From the NCBI GenBank assembly GCA_032622095.1, contig CP136064.1:217016205-217080204 (forward strand): 64,000 nt of DNA, read 5' to 3'. Source of the DNA: Siphonodentalium dalli (Eukaryota > Mollusca > Scaphopoda > Gadilida > Siphonodentaliidae). The translations under genes were made by a program, and so were the position numbers. The notes under the pieces were generated by a model, which saw only the letters and a list, made by a program, of their open reading frames with translations, had not been told where the DNA came from and made no database searches. Of the stretch, positions 21,701 to 35,029 are shown one piece after another; the first letter of the stretch is position 1, and each line of letters starts with the position of its first letter.

Positions 21701-24700
21701 TCCTCTTCAATTTAGTAATATTATGGTATATAAGGACATACTTAAGTTATACAAGATGCATTAGCTAGTAAAATTGAAAAAAAAGCAAATTTTTTTGGCT
21801 TTATTTTGAGGATTGACACTAATTTTCAGGATGCCTCATATTGGAAAAATAAACCACTACTGCTCGATATAATCCATTTTTGATTTCAGTAAGGTCTATA
21901 TTTTGATAAAATACTATACGAAACGCTGTTATTCACACATATACATATATATAGGAATCAGGGAGCTAAATGTGTTCTGGAGTCGGAGAGCGAGTACACC
22001 GTGGAATGTTAAAGGTGAAGGTAACTGAAGAATGACCTTCACCTGATACATGCGACACGTTATTAAAGGATGACATCGCGTTTATTTGATTTGTACATAA
22101 TATCTAAATAATTTAAACTGGTGAATGAATGGGGGAACGGATTTTTGTGAGCGGGAAATGTATTTAACTAGCTGTTGTAGATCTGGGTTTTTCCAGATCA
22201 AATTTGGCTGTGAGATAGCCCTGTCGTACACTTGGGGATTTATTTTAAAAAGTAAACACATGACCTATGATTTTTCTTGCATTTTCGTGATCAACTGGTG
22301 TCAATCTAGCTGGGTAAACATCACTGGTATGGCCTGCAGGCTTCAATTCAGCGAATTTGGCCGAAAAGTTAACACTGTCGCCTATGGGAAACCATTTAGT
22401 TCCGTGATTCCGATAGCGGTGTAACTGTTTTCGGAAACCGTCAGAAACCAGCTAAATGTGTTCTGGAGTCGGGGAGCGAGTACACCGTGGAATGTTAAAG
22501 GTGAAGGTAACTGAAGAATGACCTTCACCTGATACATGCGACACGTTATTAAAGGATGACATCGCGTTTATTTGATTTGTACATAATATCTAAATAATTT
22601 AAACTGGTGAATGAATGGGGGAACGGATTATTGTGAGCGGGAAATGTATTTAACTAGCTGTTGTAGATCTGGGTTTTTCCAGATCAAATTTGGCTGTGAG
22701 ATAGCCCTGTCGTACACTTGGGGATTTATTTTAAAAAGTAAACACATGACCTATGATTTTTCTTGCATTTTCGTGATCAACTGGTGTCAATCTAGCTGGG
22801 TAAACATCACTGGTATGGCCTGCAGGCTTCAATTCAGCGAATTTGGCCGAAAAGTTAACACTGTCGCCTATGGGAAACCATTTAGTTCCGTGATTCCTAT
22901 AAGAAAAATTTGAATTTTACGAAATTTCACGTCTCGCCATGATAAGTTGTTATTTCCATATTTTCTTATTTTCAAATGATAATGACCACATTTTGGACAG
23001 ATTTAAAGAAGAAACGCATGGATTCGTCTGTAGATAGTAAAGAAAGTGATAAATCTGGTAATTTTGCATGGATGTCAGGTACCATTAGGGGGTCAGGGGG
23101 TCTAAAGCCCCCCCTCCCCACAATTTTGAGGAGTGTTAGCCCCCCCCCCACCCATTGGGAAAATGTGTCATTTGACCCAATTAAGCTTTTCCGGCACCAG
23201 TAGCCTTATCTTGGACCGTAGCTCCACCCCAAGTCGGGCAGGGGGTGATGGCATCACCACTAGAATTACTGTCGAGCAAAACTGTCATGGCAGCTTTGTT
23301 AAACAGACAGTATGCCCTGCCATCTGGTAAAATTTCATTCCTGAGGCTGTGTCTGATGTTGTATCATAATGTTTCGATATTTAAATTGACTTATGGTTGC
23401 TTTACATTGCTATTAAAATATTTTTTATTTTTATTTTCTGTTAATTTTGGTAAATATTTATTATAAATTGCCAAATTCGGCATGAAAAGGGTTTAAAATT
23501 GGACAATATATCCCTCTCAAAATGTATATTAACATTTCCTCTTCAATTTAGTAATATTATGGTATATAAGGACATACTTAAGTTATACAAGATGCATTAG
23601 CTAGTAAAATTGAAAAAAAAGCTAAATTTTTTGGCTTTATTTTGAGGATTGACACTAATTTTCAGGATGCCTCATATTGGAAAAATAAACCACTACTGCT
23701 CGATATAATCCATTTTTGATTTCAGTAAGGTCTATATTTTGATAAAATACTATAAGAAACGCTGTTATTCACACATATACATATATATAGGAATCAGGGA
23801 GCTAAATGTGTTCTGGAGTCGGAGAGCGAGTACACCGTGGAATGTTAAAGGTGAAGGTAACTGAAGAATGACCTTCACCTGATACATGCGACACGTTATT
23901 AAAGGATGACATCGCGTTTATTTGATTTGTACATAATATCTAAATAATTTAAACTGGTGAATGAATGGGGGAACGGATTTTTGTGAGCGGGAAATGTATT
24001 TAACTAGCTGTTGTAGATCTGGGTTTTTCCAGATCAAATTTGGCTGTGAGATAGCCCTGTCGTACACTTGGGGATTTATTTTAAAAAGTAAACACATGAC
24101 CTATGATTTTTCTTGCATTTTCGTGATCAACTGGTGTCAATCTAGCTGGGTAAACATCACTGGTATGGCCTGCAGGCTTCAATTCAGCGAATTTGGCCGA
24201 AAAGTTAACACTGTCGCCTATGGGAAACCATTTAGTTCCGTGATTCCGATAGCGGTGTAACTGTTTTCGGAAACCGTCAGAAACCAGCTAAATGTGTTCT
24301 GGAGTCGGGGAGCGAGTACACCGTGGAATGTTAAAGGTGAAGGTAACTGAAGAATGACCTTCACCTGATACATGCGACACGTTATTAAAGGATGACATCG
24401 CGTTTATTTGATTTGTACATAATATCTAAATAATTTAAACTGGTGAATGAATGGGGGAACGGATTATTGTGAGCGGGAAATGTATTTAACTAGCTGTTGT
24501 AGATCTGGGTTTTTCCAGATCAAATTTGGCTGTGAGATAGCCCTGTCGTACACTTGGGGATTTATTTTAAAAAGTAAACACATGACCTATGATTTTTCTT
24601 GCATTTTCGTGATCAACTGGTGTCAATCTAGCTGGGTAAACATCACTGGTATGGCCTGCAGGCTTCAATTCAGCGAATTTGGCCGAAAAGTTAACACTGT

Positions 24701-27700
24701 CGCCTATGGGAAACCATTTAGTTCCGTGATTCCTATAAGAAAAATTTGAATTTTACGAAATTTCACGTCTCGCCATGATAAGTTGTTATTTCCATATTTT
24801 CTTATTTTCAAATGATAATGACCACATTTTGGACAGATTTAAAGAAGAAACGCATGGATTCGTCTGTAGATAGTAAAGAAAGTGATAAATCTGGTAATTT
24901 TGCATGGATGTCAGGTACCATTAGGGGGTCAGGGGGTCTAAAGCCCCCCTCCCCACAATTTTGAGGAGTGTTAGCCCCCCCCCCCCCACCCATTGGGAAA
25001 ATGTGTCATTTGACCCAATTAAGCTTTTCCGGCACCAGTAGCCTTATCTTGGACCGTAGCTCCACCCCAAGTCTGGGAGGGGGTGATGGCATCACCACTA
25101 GAATTACTGTCGAGCAAAACTGTCATGGCAGCTTTGTTAAACAGACAGTATGCCCTGCCATCTGGTAAAATTTCATGCCTGAGGCTGTGTCTGATGTTGT
25201 ATCATAATGTTTCGATATTTAAATTGACTTATGGTTGCTTTACATTGCTATTAAAATATTTTTTATTTTTATTTTCTGTTAATTTTGGTAAATATTTATT
25301 ATAAATTGCCAAATTCTGCATGAAAAGGGTTTAAAATTGGACAATATATCCCTCTCAAAATTTATATTAACATTTCCTCTTCAATTTAGTAATATTATGG
25401 TATATAAGGACATACTTAAGTTATACAAGATGCATTAGCTAGTAAAATTGAAAAAAAAGCTAAAATTTTTGGCTTTATTTTGAGGATTGACACTAATTTT
25501 CAGGATGCCTCATATTGGAAAAATAAACCACTACTGCTCGATATAATCCATTTTTGATTTCAGTAAGGTCTATATTTTGATAAAATACTATAAGAAACGC
25601 TGTTATTCACACATATACATATATATAGGAATCAGGGAGCTAAATGTGTTCTGGAGTCGGAGAGCGAGTACACCGTGGAATGTTAAAGGTGAAGGTAACT
25701 GAAGAATGACCTTCACCTGATACATGCGACACGTTATTAAAGGATGACATCGCGTTTATTTGATTTGTACATAATATCTAAATAATTTAAACTGGTGAAT
25801 GAATGGGGGAACGGATTTTTGTGAGCGGGAAATGTATTTAACTAGCTGTTGTAGATCTGGGTTTTTCCAGATCAAATTTGGCTGTGAGATAGCCCTGTCG
25901 TACACTTGGGGATTTATTTTAAAAAGTAAACACATGAGCTATGATTTTTCTTGCATTTTCGTGATCAACTGGTGTCAATCTAGCTGGGTAAACATCACTG
26001 GTATGGCCTGCAGGCTTCAATTCAGCGAATTTGGCCGAAAAGTTAACACTGTCGCCTATGGGAAACCATTTAGTTCCGTGATTCCGATAGCGGTGTAACT
26101 GTTTTCGGAAACCGTCAGAAACCAGCTAAATGTGTTCTGGAGTCGGGGAGCGAGTACACCGTGGAATGTTAAAGGTGAAGGTAACTGAAGAATGACCTTC
26201 ACCTGATACATGCGACACGTTATTAAAGGATGACATCGCGTTTATTTGATTTGTACATAATATCTAAATAATTTAAACTGGTGAATGAATGGGGGAACGG
26301 ATTTTTGTGAGCGGGAAATGTATTTAACTAGCTGTTTTAGATCTGGGTTTTTCCAGATCAAATTTGGCTGTGAGATAGCCCTGTCGTACACTTGGGGATT
26401 TATTTTAAAAAGTAAACACATGACCTATGATTTTTCTTGCATTTTCGTGATCAACTGGTGTCAATCTAGCTGGGTAAACATCACTGGTATGGCCTGCAGG
26501 CTTCAATTCAGCGAATTTGGCCGAAAAGTTAACACTGTCGCCTATGGGAAACCATTTAGTTCCGTGATTCCTATAAGAAAAATTTGAATTTTACGAAATT
26601 TCACGTCTCGCCATGATAAGTTGTTATTTCCATATTTTCTTATTTTCAAATGATAATGACCACATTTTGGACAGATTTAAAGAAGAAACGCATGGATTCG
26701 TCTGTAGATAGTAAAGAAAGTGATAAATCTGGTAATTTTGCATGGATGTCAGGTACCATTAGGGGGTCAGGGGGTCTAAAGCCCCCCCTCCCCACAATTT
26801 TGAGGAGTGTTAGCCCCCCCCCCCACCCATTGGGAAAATGTGTCATTTGACCCAATTAAGCTTTTCCGGCACCAGTAGCCTTATCTTGGACCGTAGCTCC
26901 ACCCCAAGTCGGGGAGGGGGTGATGGCATCACCACTAGAGTTACTGTCGTGCAAAACTGTCATGGCAGCTTTGTTAAACAGACAGTATGCCCTGCCATCT
27001 GGTAAAATTTCATGCCTGAGGCTGTGTCTGATGTTGTATCATAATGTTTCGATATTTAAATTGACTTATGGTTGCTTTACATTGCTATTAAAATATTTTT
27101 TATTTTTATTTTCTGTTAATTTTGGTAAATATTTATTATAAATTGCCAAATTCTGCATGAAAAGGGTTTAAAATTGGACAATATATCCCTCTCAAAATGT
27201 ATATTAACATTTCCTCTTCAATTTAGTAATATTATGGTATATAAGGACATACTTAAGTTATACAAGATGCATTAGCTAGTAAAATTGAAAAAAAAGCTAA
27301 ATTTTTTGGCTTTATTTTGAGGATTGACACTAATTTTCAGGATGCCTCATATTGGAAAAATAAACCACTACTGCTCGATATAATCCATTTTTGATTTCAG
27401 TAAGGTCTATATTTTGATAAAATACTATAAGAAACGCTGTTATTCACACATATACATATATATAGGAATCAGGGAGCTAAATGTGTTCTGGAGTCGGAGA
27501 GCGAGTACACCGTGGAATGTTAAAGGTGAAGGTAACTGAAGAATGACCTTCACCTGATACATGCGACACGTTATTAAAGGATGACATCGCGTTTATTTGA
27601 TTTGTACATAATATCTAAATAATTTAAACTGGTGAATGAATGGGGGAACGGATTTTTGTGAGCGGGAAATGTATTTAACTAGCTGTTGTAGATCTGTGTT

Positions 27701-27990
27701 TTTCCAGATCAAATTTGGCTGTGAGATAGCCCTGTCGTACACTTGGGGATTTATTTTAAAAAGTAAACACATGACCTATGATTTTTCTTGCATTTTCGTG
27801 ATCAACTGGTGTCAATCTAGCTGGGTAAACATCACTGGTATGGCCTGCAGGCTTCAATTCAGCGAATTTGGCCGAAACGTTAACACTGTCGCCTATGGGA
27901 AACCATTTAGTTCCGTGATTCCGATAGCGGTGTAACTGTTTTCGGAAACCGTCAGAAACCGGCGAAAGTCAGAGCAGGAAAATGGCTTTG
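18767..27990. repeat. 1.84-kb higher-order tandem array
   Basis: After a lead copy (18767-20110) come four full monomers starting at 20111, 21955, 23791 and 25629 and a partial one at 27466. The spacings are 1844, 1836, 1838 and 1837 bp. Each monomer holds two 486-bp submodules exactly 486 bp apart and one C-rich module plus an AT-rich spacer ('accactactgctcgatataatcc'). Submodule a ends 'ccgatagcggtgtaactg', b ends 'cctataagaaaaatttg', so a two-level higher-order structure is clear. The array ends at 'aatggctttgc' where it meets a G-run. Confidence 0.9.
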
Positions 27991-28240
27991 CGGGGGGGGG
28001 GGGGGGGGGGGGGGATCGGCCATCTTGGATTTCAAAATTTGCAACAAAATACAACACGATAACTGCCTGCAGTCAGTTTACCAGTTATAATTACATTATT
28101 TCTCTCATTCAAAGTGGTTTTGAAGCCCAACTCATTGCCAAAACACTAAAAAAACAAGCAGGAAATTTATTTTTAGTTGCGGAAAAAAATGCTTGTTGGT
28201 GGCAAATTCCCCCCCCCCCCCCCCCCCCCCCCCCTGCGTA
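27991..28240. repeat. Segment bounded by G-run and C-run at array edge
   Basis: A run of about 22 G (27991-28013), 190 bp of unique DNA starting 'atcggccatcttgg', then a run of about 25 C (28209-28234). The left run abuts the truncated G-run segment of the array, so the array boundary lies in a homopolymer. Confidence 0.6.
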
Positions 28241-28417
28241 CTGGTGAAATGTTATATTCGAGCGAAAATCGTGACGGAGATATACAAACAGGCAGACAAA
28301 CAACCAGACAACAATTGGGTTCATATATATGACATATATGTTGCACAGATTAACATGTAGTACGCTGTACCTTTTATATTATTGTTTGGCACCACCGGTA
28401 CGTAATCTCGGATTTAA

Positions 28418-28864
28418 AGAGGCATTATCCGAATTAAAGCTCCCAAATTACTATTTCTTTGGCTTCGGGGGTAAAACAATATTTGAATCGAGTCAAGGAA
28501 TCCCACCCATCTAAGCTGAAAGTGATCAGATGTCGATTTTTGAAGTTTGTTATTTCTCGAGATGTGCAATTATTTGTGGCCCAGAAAACAGGCGTCAAAC
28601 GGACGGTCTCGGGCAAAATTGCGGATGAAGATGGATAACTCTAAAATCAAGTGGTAATACGTGATACTCAAGTAATACGGCCATATTTCGTTGAACAAAA
28701 TGTTCAACACGTTTTGGGAATTTGATACCATAGTTGACAGCGGTTAGCATTATTTTATTGCAACCAATCGATTCTGATAACTATAAAGCGTATTTTGAAG
28801 AATTTTTGTTGTTATGGTTGTTGTATCTTGATGACATGGGACCGTCTGATCGGATTGAGTACCT
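28418..28864. mobile_element. Family A TTAA element, inverted copy
   Basis: TTAA at 28414-28417 and 28865-28868; reverse-oriented and diverged from 3839-4243. It carries the shared inner phrase 'gcggatgaagatggataac'. It is outside the segmental units, so the family is dispersed. Confidence 0.6.
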
Positions 28865-28868
28865 TTAA

Positions 28869-30504
28869 TTTCAACAGAGGTAAATACAATATCGGCATAT
28901 GACATACCTGTGAGCCCCTCCGTGCTTTCCGCCTGTCCGTGGTGTCCACTCTGCGCCCCGATACATTCAGTTCGATGGAAACCGGTGTCGCTTGCATGAG
29001 CCAGGTTCTCTTTAACTATGCCCGCTATCAATCTTCTGGTATCCTCAGCCAGGTTCCATATATCTTTTCACACTATCCAATGTCTGGTATCCTCAATTCA
29101 TGCCATGTAGTACGCGAAATTCCTTTAAAAAATATTTATCTCCACAATGACAAGATCAAACTATTCGGAAAGTGACAAATTGGTTGGTTCAACAAATGAA
29201 ACAGAACTTTTTATATATATCACTTCTAGAAACGAAAATTGTTGTCAGGAAACGACATTTGGCATCATATGCGGTGGGATGTCATTGTCTTTCATAATTC
29301 AGATGCGGATTGTAGCGAACTGGTTTTCAAAATTCCACGCGGAAATCTGTGCATTGTCTGGGCCAAGTTACTGGTCCTATGTATAATAATTAGCGCGTCA
29401 GACTTTTTTTTAAATTTGAACGACAGTAATTTGTCCTGAAGACAAATTTCACATTTTTCCATCGTAAAAATTGCTCTTATTTGACATCGGAGGCGACATA
29501 TAGGTGGGTGAGTTAGTGCGGGGTCACAGGGGATTAGGTAATTTGTTAGCGTTGAGAATTGTACATAAATTATGACATCATGAATATCAAGTTCTTTCGT
29601 AATTTTAGGAAATTCTTGTGCGTATTTTCAAATATATTTCCAGCAAATTTACGCGATCCCATGAATCAGATGACGTGGGATTGCGAAGGACGATCCAAAT
29701 TTAAGACACCATCTCAAGTCCGGAGAGGTTTGCTAGAGGGGTGACTCAGATTCAGTCACCATTGTCACATTATAGTCATGATCCCAAGCAACAATGTCGT
29801 GAGGTGAACACCCAAACACGGTCTGAAATATTGACGCCCAATTAGTCAGGTTAACGTGGATTTCTATTATATATAGCCAATGCATATACACTCATAATCT
29901 AAAAACCGTGGATAACCGTATACCGATTAAAGATCACCTAAATGTGAAACAGAATACACATCTTCACTACACCAGGCGCTGATGCTGGCCACCAAAGACT
30001 TATACCTAGCGGCATGTATTAAAGTTGCTGCAGGTTGAAATCAAGCAAGAAGACTCTTGCAACAACCAACGAAACGCGACCATTCCTAAATTACTTTGAA
30101 ATATATTTATGTTCTTGACTGATCTTTTCATGAGAATACGTTTGGAGGGGAGGGTAGCGAGAGCTAAAATTGAGCACAAATTAAGTGAATGGGTGCTCCA
30201 GTTTCAATATTTACTCAATATTTGTCCTTTTATAACACGATATTATGGGGTTGGTCCGGCTTCTGGCGAGGAAAAATTGCACTGAAATAAAAAGCAATTC
30301 CATCAATTCTGCCAACGTCAAATCGTTTAATACTTCTATTTAACTTAAAATGGTATGGTTATTGAAAGATATGCATATTTCCTGTATTACTGTATGATGT
30401 CCATGTGAACCCATATGGAATATCTGGGACTTATTAATATAAAGAGCATTGCTATGGCGTGGCAACATACGCTCGTGGTAATTTCAACTATTCAGAGGTG
30501 TATA
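28869..30504. other. No gene recognised
   Basis: Unique-looking AT-rich DNA. A GC-richer patch at 28905-28995 reads on the minus strand as an open stretch ending at a GTATGT donor-like site. No matching exon or known protein was seen. Confidence 0.4.
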
Positions 30505-30660
30505 GAGGTGTGGCTATCCCATGCAATGGGACTAAGGATACACCCACCCGTGTTTTTTAAAACACTAAGATGTTTCACATGTCAGTAAACATTAAAAATA
30601 TTAAAATTAAAATTGCAGGTGCACAAGTTTCCATGGTGGTTGATGTCTGTGCAAAGTTTA
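30505..30660. repeat. Interspersed repeat, family K
   Basis: Matches 51571-51700 and continues as at 51960-52030 ('gcaatgggactaaggatac', 'ttccatggtggttgatgtc'). It is a diverged fragment. DNA from 30661 to 31440 holds nothing I recognise. Confidence 0.55.
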
Positions 30661-31439
30661 AATATTTTTTTTCGGGATTCCCGTTTCTGTTATTGCAAAA
30701 TATATATATTATGTGGGTGTGTTCTTCATTATTTTATTAGTTATTGGAACAGACTGCAGTGCAGCTATTCAACTGCCAAAATACGAACACTATATTGATA
30801 TGCGTACATTATTCGCATACTGCATACACGGAGCCCTATAATGGGTGAGCATTGGTGAATAGAACAGGACATTGTCAATAAACCGAAACCTTTTAAACAA
30901 ATATATCTTCCTATAGCAGCCTTTGGGCAGTTACACTTTCGGGATTACTTTTACAAAGCCTAGTATATATGAAGACATGGGACAATTCTTCCAATGTGCC
31001 ACTTCTACTATTTAGCCAGACAGATACAATGCATATAAGTGTGCTTGAAAAGATTCAAGTGTGTTGACTGATATATAGTAGGAGGGTTGTCATTCCAGAT
31101 AATTGAACGCCGATGTCATTCTCCCCGATTCCAGCTCATTGCTCCCGATTAAAATGATTTTGGATAAGTAGTGACGTCTCTGAATTAAAAATTCATAGAC
31201 TGGTCACATAAATAGTATACATGTTTCCAATTGCCAGGATGACAAAATAAAATATTAGTGGTAAACCATGCAGGGTTTACTTCAAAACTTTAGACCAACA
31301 AAGTCTAAATTTAAGAATGTAGTCAGGGTTCCCAGCCAATTTATCTCACTTTATCTAGCCAAAATAAAATGTTGCTAGGCCACACATCCCTGCATTCAAA
31401 TAAGGTGATTTTCTTTACAATGAAAATGTCAATGACACT

Positions 31440-33160
31440 GTAGCTCAACTTGGAAAGGGAATAATTTAATGTATTACAGTCAATGGAGCGATTAGGAATG
31501 TGGAAAGTTGAATGTCTAATACTAGTTTATAGACATGAAGAGAAAAGTAAAATCCAAGATGGCTGCTGGCGGCCATGTTTTCGGCCAAATGACCCCAAAA
31601 TGAGTCGTTCCCATCTACATGTCATCTTTAACATCAATGACAAATTTTATGACGATCAGACTAAAGGTACGACCTGTAGCCCATGCTAAAGATGGCTGCT
31701 GGCCGCCATGTTTTTTGGCCGAATGACCCCAAAATGACTCGTCCCCATCTACATGTGATTATTAACATTCGTGACAAATTTTATGACGATCAGACTAAAG
31801 GTACGACATGTAGCCCATGCTAAAGAATTTAGTCATACAAAGAGTAAAATCCAAGATGGCTGCTGGCGGCCATGTTTTTTCGCCAAATGACCCCAAAATT
31901 ACTCGTTCCCATCTATATGTCAATATTAACATCCATGACAAATGTCATGATGATCAGACGAACAGTACGACCTGTGGCCCGTGCTAATGGATTAAATTTT
32001 GAAATCCAAGATGGCCGCTGGCAGCCATGTTTTTTGTCCGAATGACCCCAAAATGACTCGTTCCCATTTACATTCCAATTTCAACAGCCATGACAAATTT
32101 TATGATGATCAGACTAAAGGTACGACCTGTAGCCCGTGCTAAAGGATTTAGTCATACAAAGAGTAAAATCCAAGATGGCTGCTGGCGACCATGTTTTTTG
32201 GCCGAATGACCCCAAAATTAATCGTTCCAATCTACATGTCAATATTAACATCCATGACAAATTTTATGAGGATCAGACTAAAGGTACGACCTGTGGCCCA
32301 TGCTAAAGAATTTAGTCATACAAAGAGTAAAATCCAAGATGGCTGCTGGCGGCCATGTTTTTTCGCCAAATGATCCCCAAAATTACTCGTTCCCATTTAC
32401 ATGTCAATATTAACATCCATGACAAATTTCATGATGATCAGACGAACAGTACGACCTGTGGCCCGTGCTAATGGATTAAATTTTGAAATCCAAGATGGCC
32501 GCTGGCAGCCATGTTTTTTGTCCGAATGAACCCAAAATGACTCGTTCCCATTTACATTCCAATTTCAACAGCCATGACAAATTTTATGATGATCAGACTA
32601 AAGGTACGACCTGTAGACCGTGCTAAAGGATTTAGTCATACAAAGAGTAAAATCCAAGATAGCTGCTGGCGGCCATGTTTTTTGGCCGAATGACCCCAAA
32701 ATGACTCGTTCCCATCTACATGTCATTATTAACATTCATGACAAATTTTATGATGATCAAACTAAAGGTACAATCTGTAGCCCGTGCTAAAGGATTTAGT
32801 CATACAAAGAGTAAAATCCAAGATGGCTGCTGGCGACCATGTTTTTTGGCCGATTGACCCCAAAATTACTCGTTCCCATCTACATGTCATTGTTAATATC
32901 CATGACAAATTTTATGATAATCAGACTAAAGGTACAACCTGTAGGCCGTGCTACAGAATTTAGTCATAAAAAGAGTAAAATCCAAGATGGCTGCTGGCGG
33001 CCATGTTTTTTGGCCGAATGACCCCAAAATTACTCGTTCCCATCTACATGTCAATATTATCATCCATGACAAATTTCATGATGATCAGACGAACAGTACA
33101 ACCTGTGGCCCGTGCTAATGGATTAAATTTTGAAATCCAAGATGACAAAGTAAAGTTGAG
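31440..33160. repeat. 160-bp tandem array of the CCAAGATGGC family
   Basis: About ten head-to-tail monomers of 155-165 bp with core AAGATGGCTGCTGGCGGCCA, 'ccccaaaatgactcgttccc' and 'gatcagactaaaggtac'. Diagnostic variants recur every third monomer: 'ttcgccaaatga' at 31878 and 32361, and 'ggcagccatgttttttgtcc' at 32019 and 32502, a spacing of about 482 bp, so there is a trimeric higher order. It starts with the family's head ('tcaatgacactgtagc'). Confidence 0.85.
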
Positions 33161-33469
33161 CTAATAATTGGATGAAAAATGTTAGTTTTAGAGCATGTCA
33201 AGGGATTAAGTCATGCAAAGAGTAAAATTAAAGATCAAATTCGATTGTTCCCATCTAGAGATGATCCCAAACATGATTGTAAATTTTCAACACATTTCTC
33301 CAATAAATATGGGCTGCCGATGGATTCAAATTTTAAATTCAAGTTGGTCGCTGGCTTCCAGATTTTTTAACAAAATTCAGGAAAAAATGGTAAGCTCCCA
33401 TATAGAGGTCACCCCGAGGATCCATGCGCAATTTGGTGACGATCAGTTGATGGATGGGGTCTGCAGGCT
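33161..33469. repeat. Degenerate CCAAGATGGC-family tail
   Basis: More diverged continuation with 'agggattaagtcatgcaaag' and 'tcccatctagagatgatcc', running into a truncated family A element. Confidence 0.55.
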
Positions 33470-33851
33470 TCCTTGGCTTCGGGGGTAAACAAATATTTGA
33501 TTCAAGTTGAGGAACTCACCCACCACAGCTCAAAGTGATCAGATATCGATGTTTGAAATCTATTATTTTTCACCACCAATAATTTTAAGTGCCCCAGTAA
33601 ACAGTCAACGAGAAGATTTTTTCTGTGCCCAAATTGCGGATGAAGATGGATAACTCTAAAATAAAGTATTTTGTGTCAGATATTCGACAAACCAGCAAAA
33701 TTTTGTTGAACAAAATGTTATAAATAACAGGTTTTGGGCAATTTTGTACTAGAGTTGACTGTGGTTAGCATTATTTTTTGGGCAATTACCTGATTCTGAT
33801 AACTGAAGCGGCATTTCAAAAAATGTTGTTGTTGGAATCTGATGAGTACCT
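33470..33851. mobile_element. Family A TTAA element, 5'-truncated copy
   Basis: Joined abruptly at 'cttccttggcttcgggggt'. The right end GAGTACCT is followed by TTAA (33852-33855). Same orientation as 28418-28864. Confidence 0.55.
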
Positions 33852-34085
33852 TTAATTGAATTAATTATTACTGAAGAATATCCAGAAACAATCTGGGACG
33901 GACACCAGTGCAGGATGGCGATGTTGGGGTGTAAATCAAACTTGAGCAATTATGACTTCTCCCTAATAATCAAAGAGGGAGAAGTGACATCTCCCAATGT
34001 GAAACCTCAAGGTTGGTCCCTGCACCAGTGATTTCTCTGTGTTTTATTTGTAACTGGATGTCTGGAACCATGAATAAATCTTTAA

Positions 34086-34518
34086 CCCTTTCAGTGCCAA
34101 GTCCGATTTTTTATCAACCCAACAACCCTGTGCCAATGCATTCTCTTATATTTGCGAGTCGACCTATACAATTTTTCATCATTTGTTATTATTTTTTACA
34201 ATTTTTATATGCGAGTCGACCATAGGTCGCCTCGCATATATAAGAGAATGCATTATTTTGTAGGTTTAGTGCCAGGGAATCTTACGTTTTTCATGGGCAT
34301 CAAACTTATTACTATGAATACTTGGTGATAGTTTTGAGTTATAACATGCCCCTAAGGTTTTATCCAGTTTGTTTTTAAATTCGCCATAGCATGCTTAAGT
34401 ATACCTTAAAAAAATTCAACCCAAAACAAAAAAATAAAAAATGGTTTTATTTTTTTTAGGGCCGATTTTACAGACCATAAATTAGGGCCGATGAGATCGG
34501 CCCCTGGCACTGAAAGGG
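34086..34518. mobile_element. piggyBac-like MITE, family E
   Basis: TTAA at 34082-34085 and 34519-34522. Perfect 14-bp terminal repeats CCCTTTCAGTGCCA/TGGCACTGAAAGGG. CCC-type ends with TTAA duplication are the piggyBac signature. Inside is a hairpin module, CATTCTCTTATAT...TATAAGAGAATGCATT, also found in other family E copies with different ends. No transposase. Confidence 0.75.
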
Positions 34519-34532
34519 TTAAGGAGATTTAA

Positions 34533-34970
34533 AGGCCCACTTAATTTTCGAATGACCAGATTACATTATACACAACATATCCCATATTATATACCATTTG
34601 GAAGAGGAACCAAAAATATATATATTCCACCAGAATACGGAACAGCTTGGCCTTAGAGTGTCCACCAAGTGATAGAGATTCTCAGATTCATTCCAAGACT
34701 TCCCCCCTTGTCAACCCAGAATGCATCATAATTCAAACAAAGAGATAGAGTTATTCCCTTCCATTAAGAATAATATACTTTATAGTACAGTCTGGATCAA
34801 AATTAATCACAGAACACACATCAGTACCTCGACAAAAACAATATGTTCCCAGTTTATTCGACCGGATCAGTTGATAATACAATGTTTTGGAGCTTCCTCT
34901 TTCAAATGGTATATAAGATGGAATATGTTGTATATAATGTGATCTGGTGGTTCGAAAATTAAGTGGGCCT
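34533..34970. mobile_element. TTAA MITE, family G
   Basis: TTAA at 34529-34532 and 34971-34974. Long terminal repeats AGGCCCACTTAATTTTCGAA. Internal arms include 'tataccatttgg' and 'aatggtatat'. It lies only 6 bases from the TTAA of the neighbouring family E element. A second copy is at 46248-46717. Confidence 0.75.
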
Positions 34971-35029
34971 TTAAACCAATCCAATGCAACTGCCAAGAAT
35001 AATAATCTTGATTAAGTTAATATTATTCA

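Noticed and set aside
18767-27990. A CRISPR-like repeat-spacer array
   Set aside because: The repeats are hundreds of bases long with no short spacers, and the DNA is eukaryotic. It is a satellite-type tandem array.
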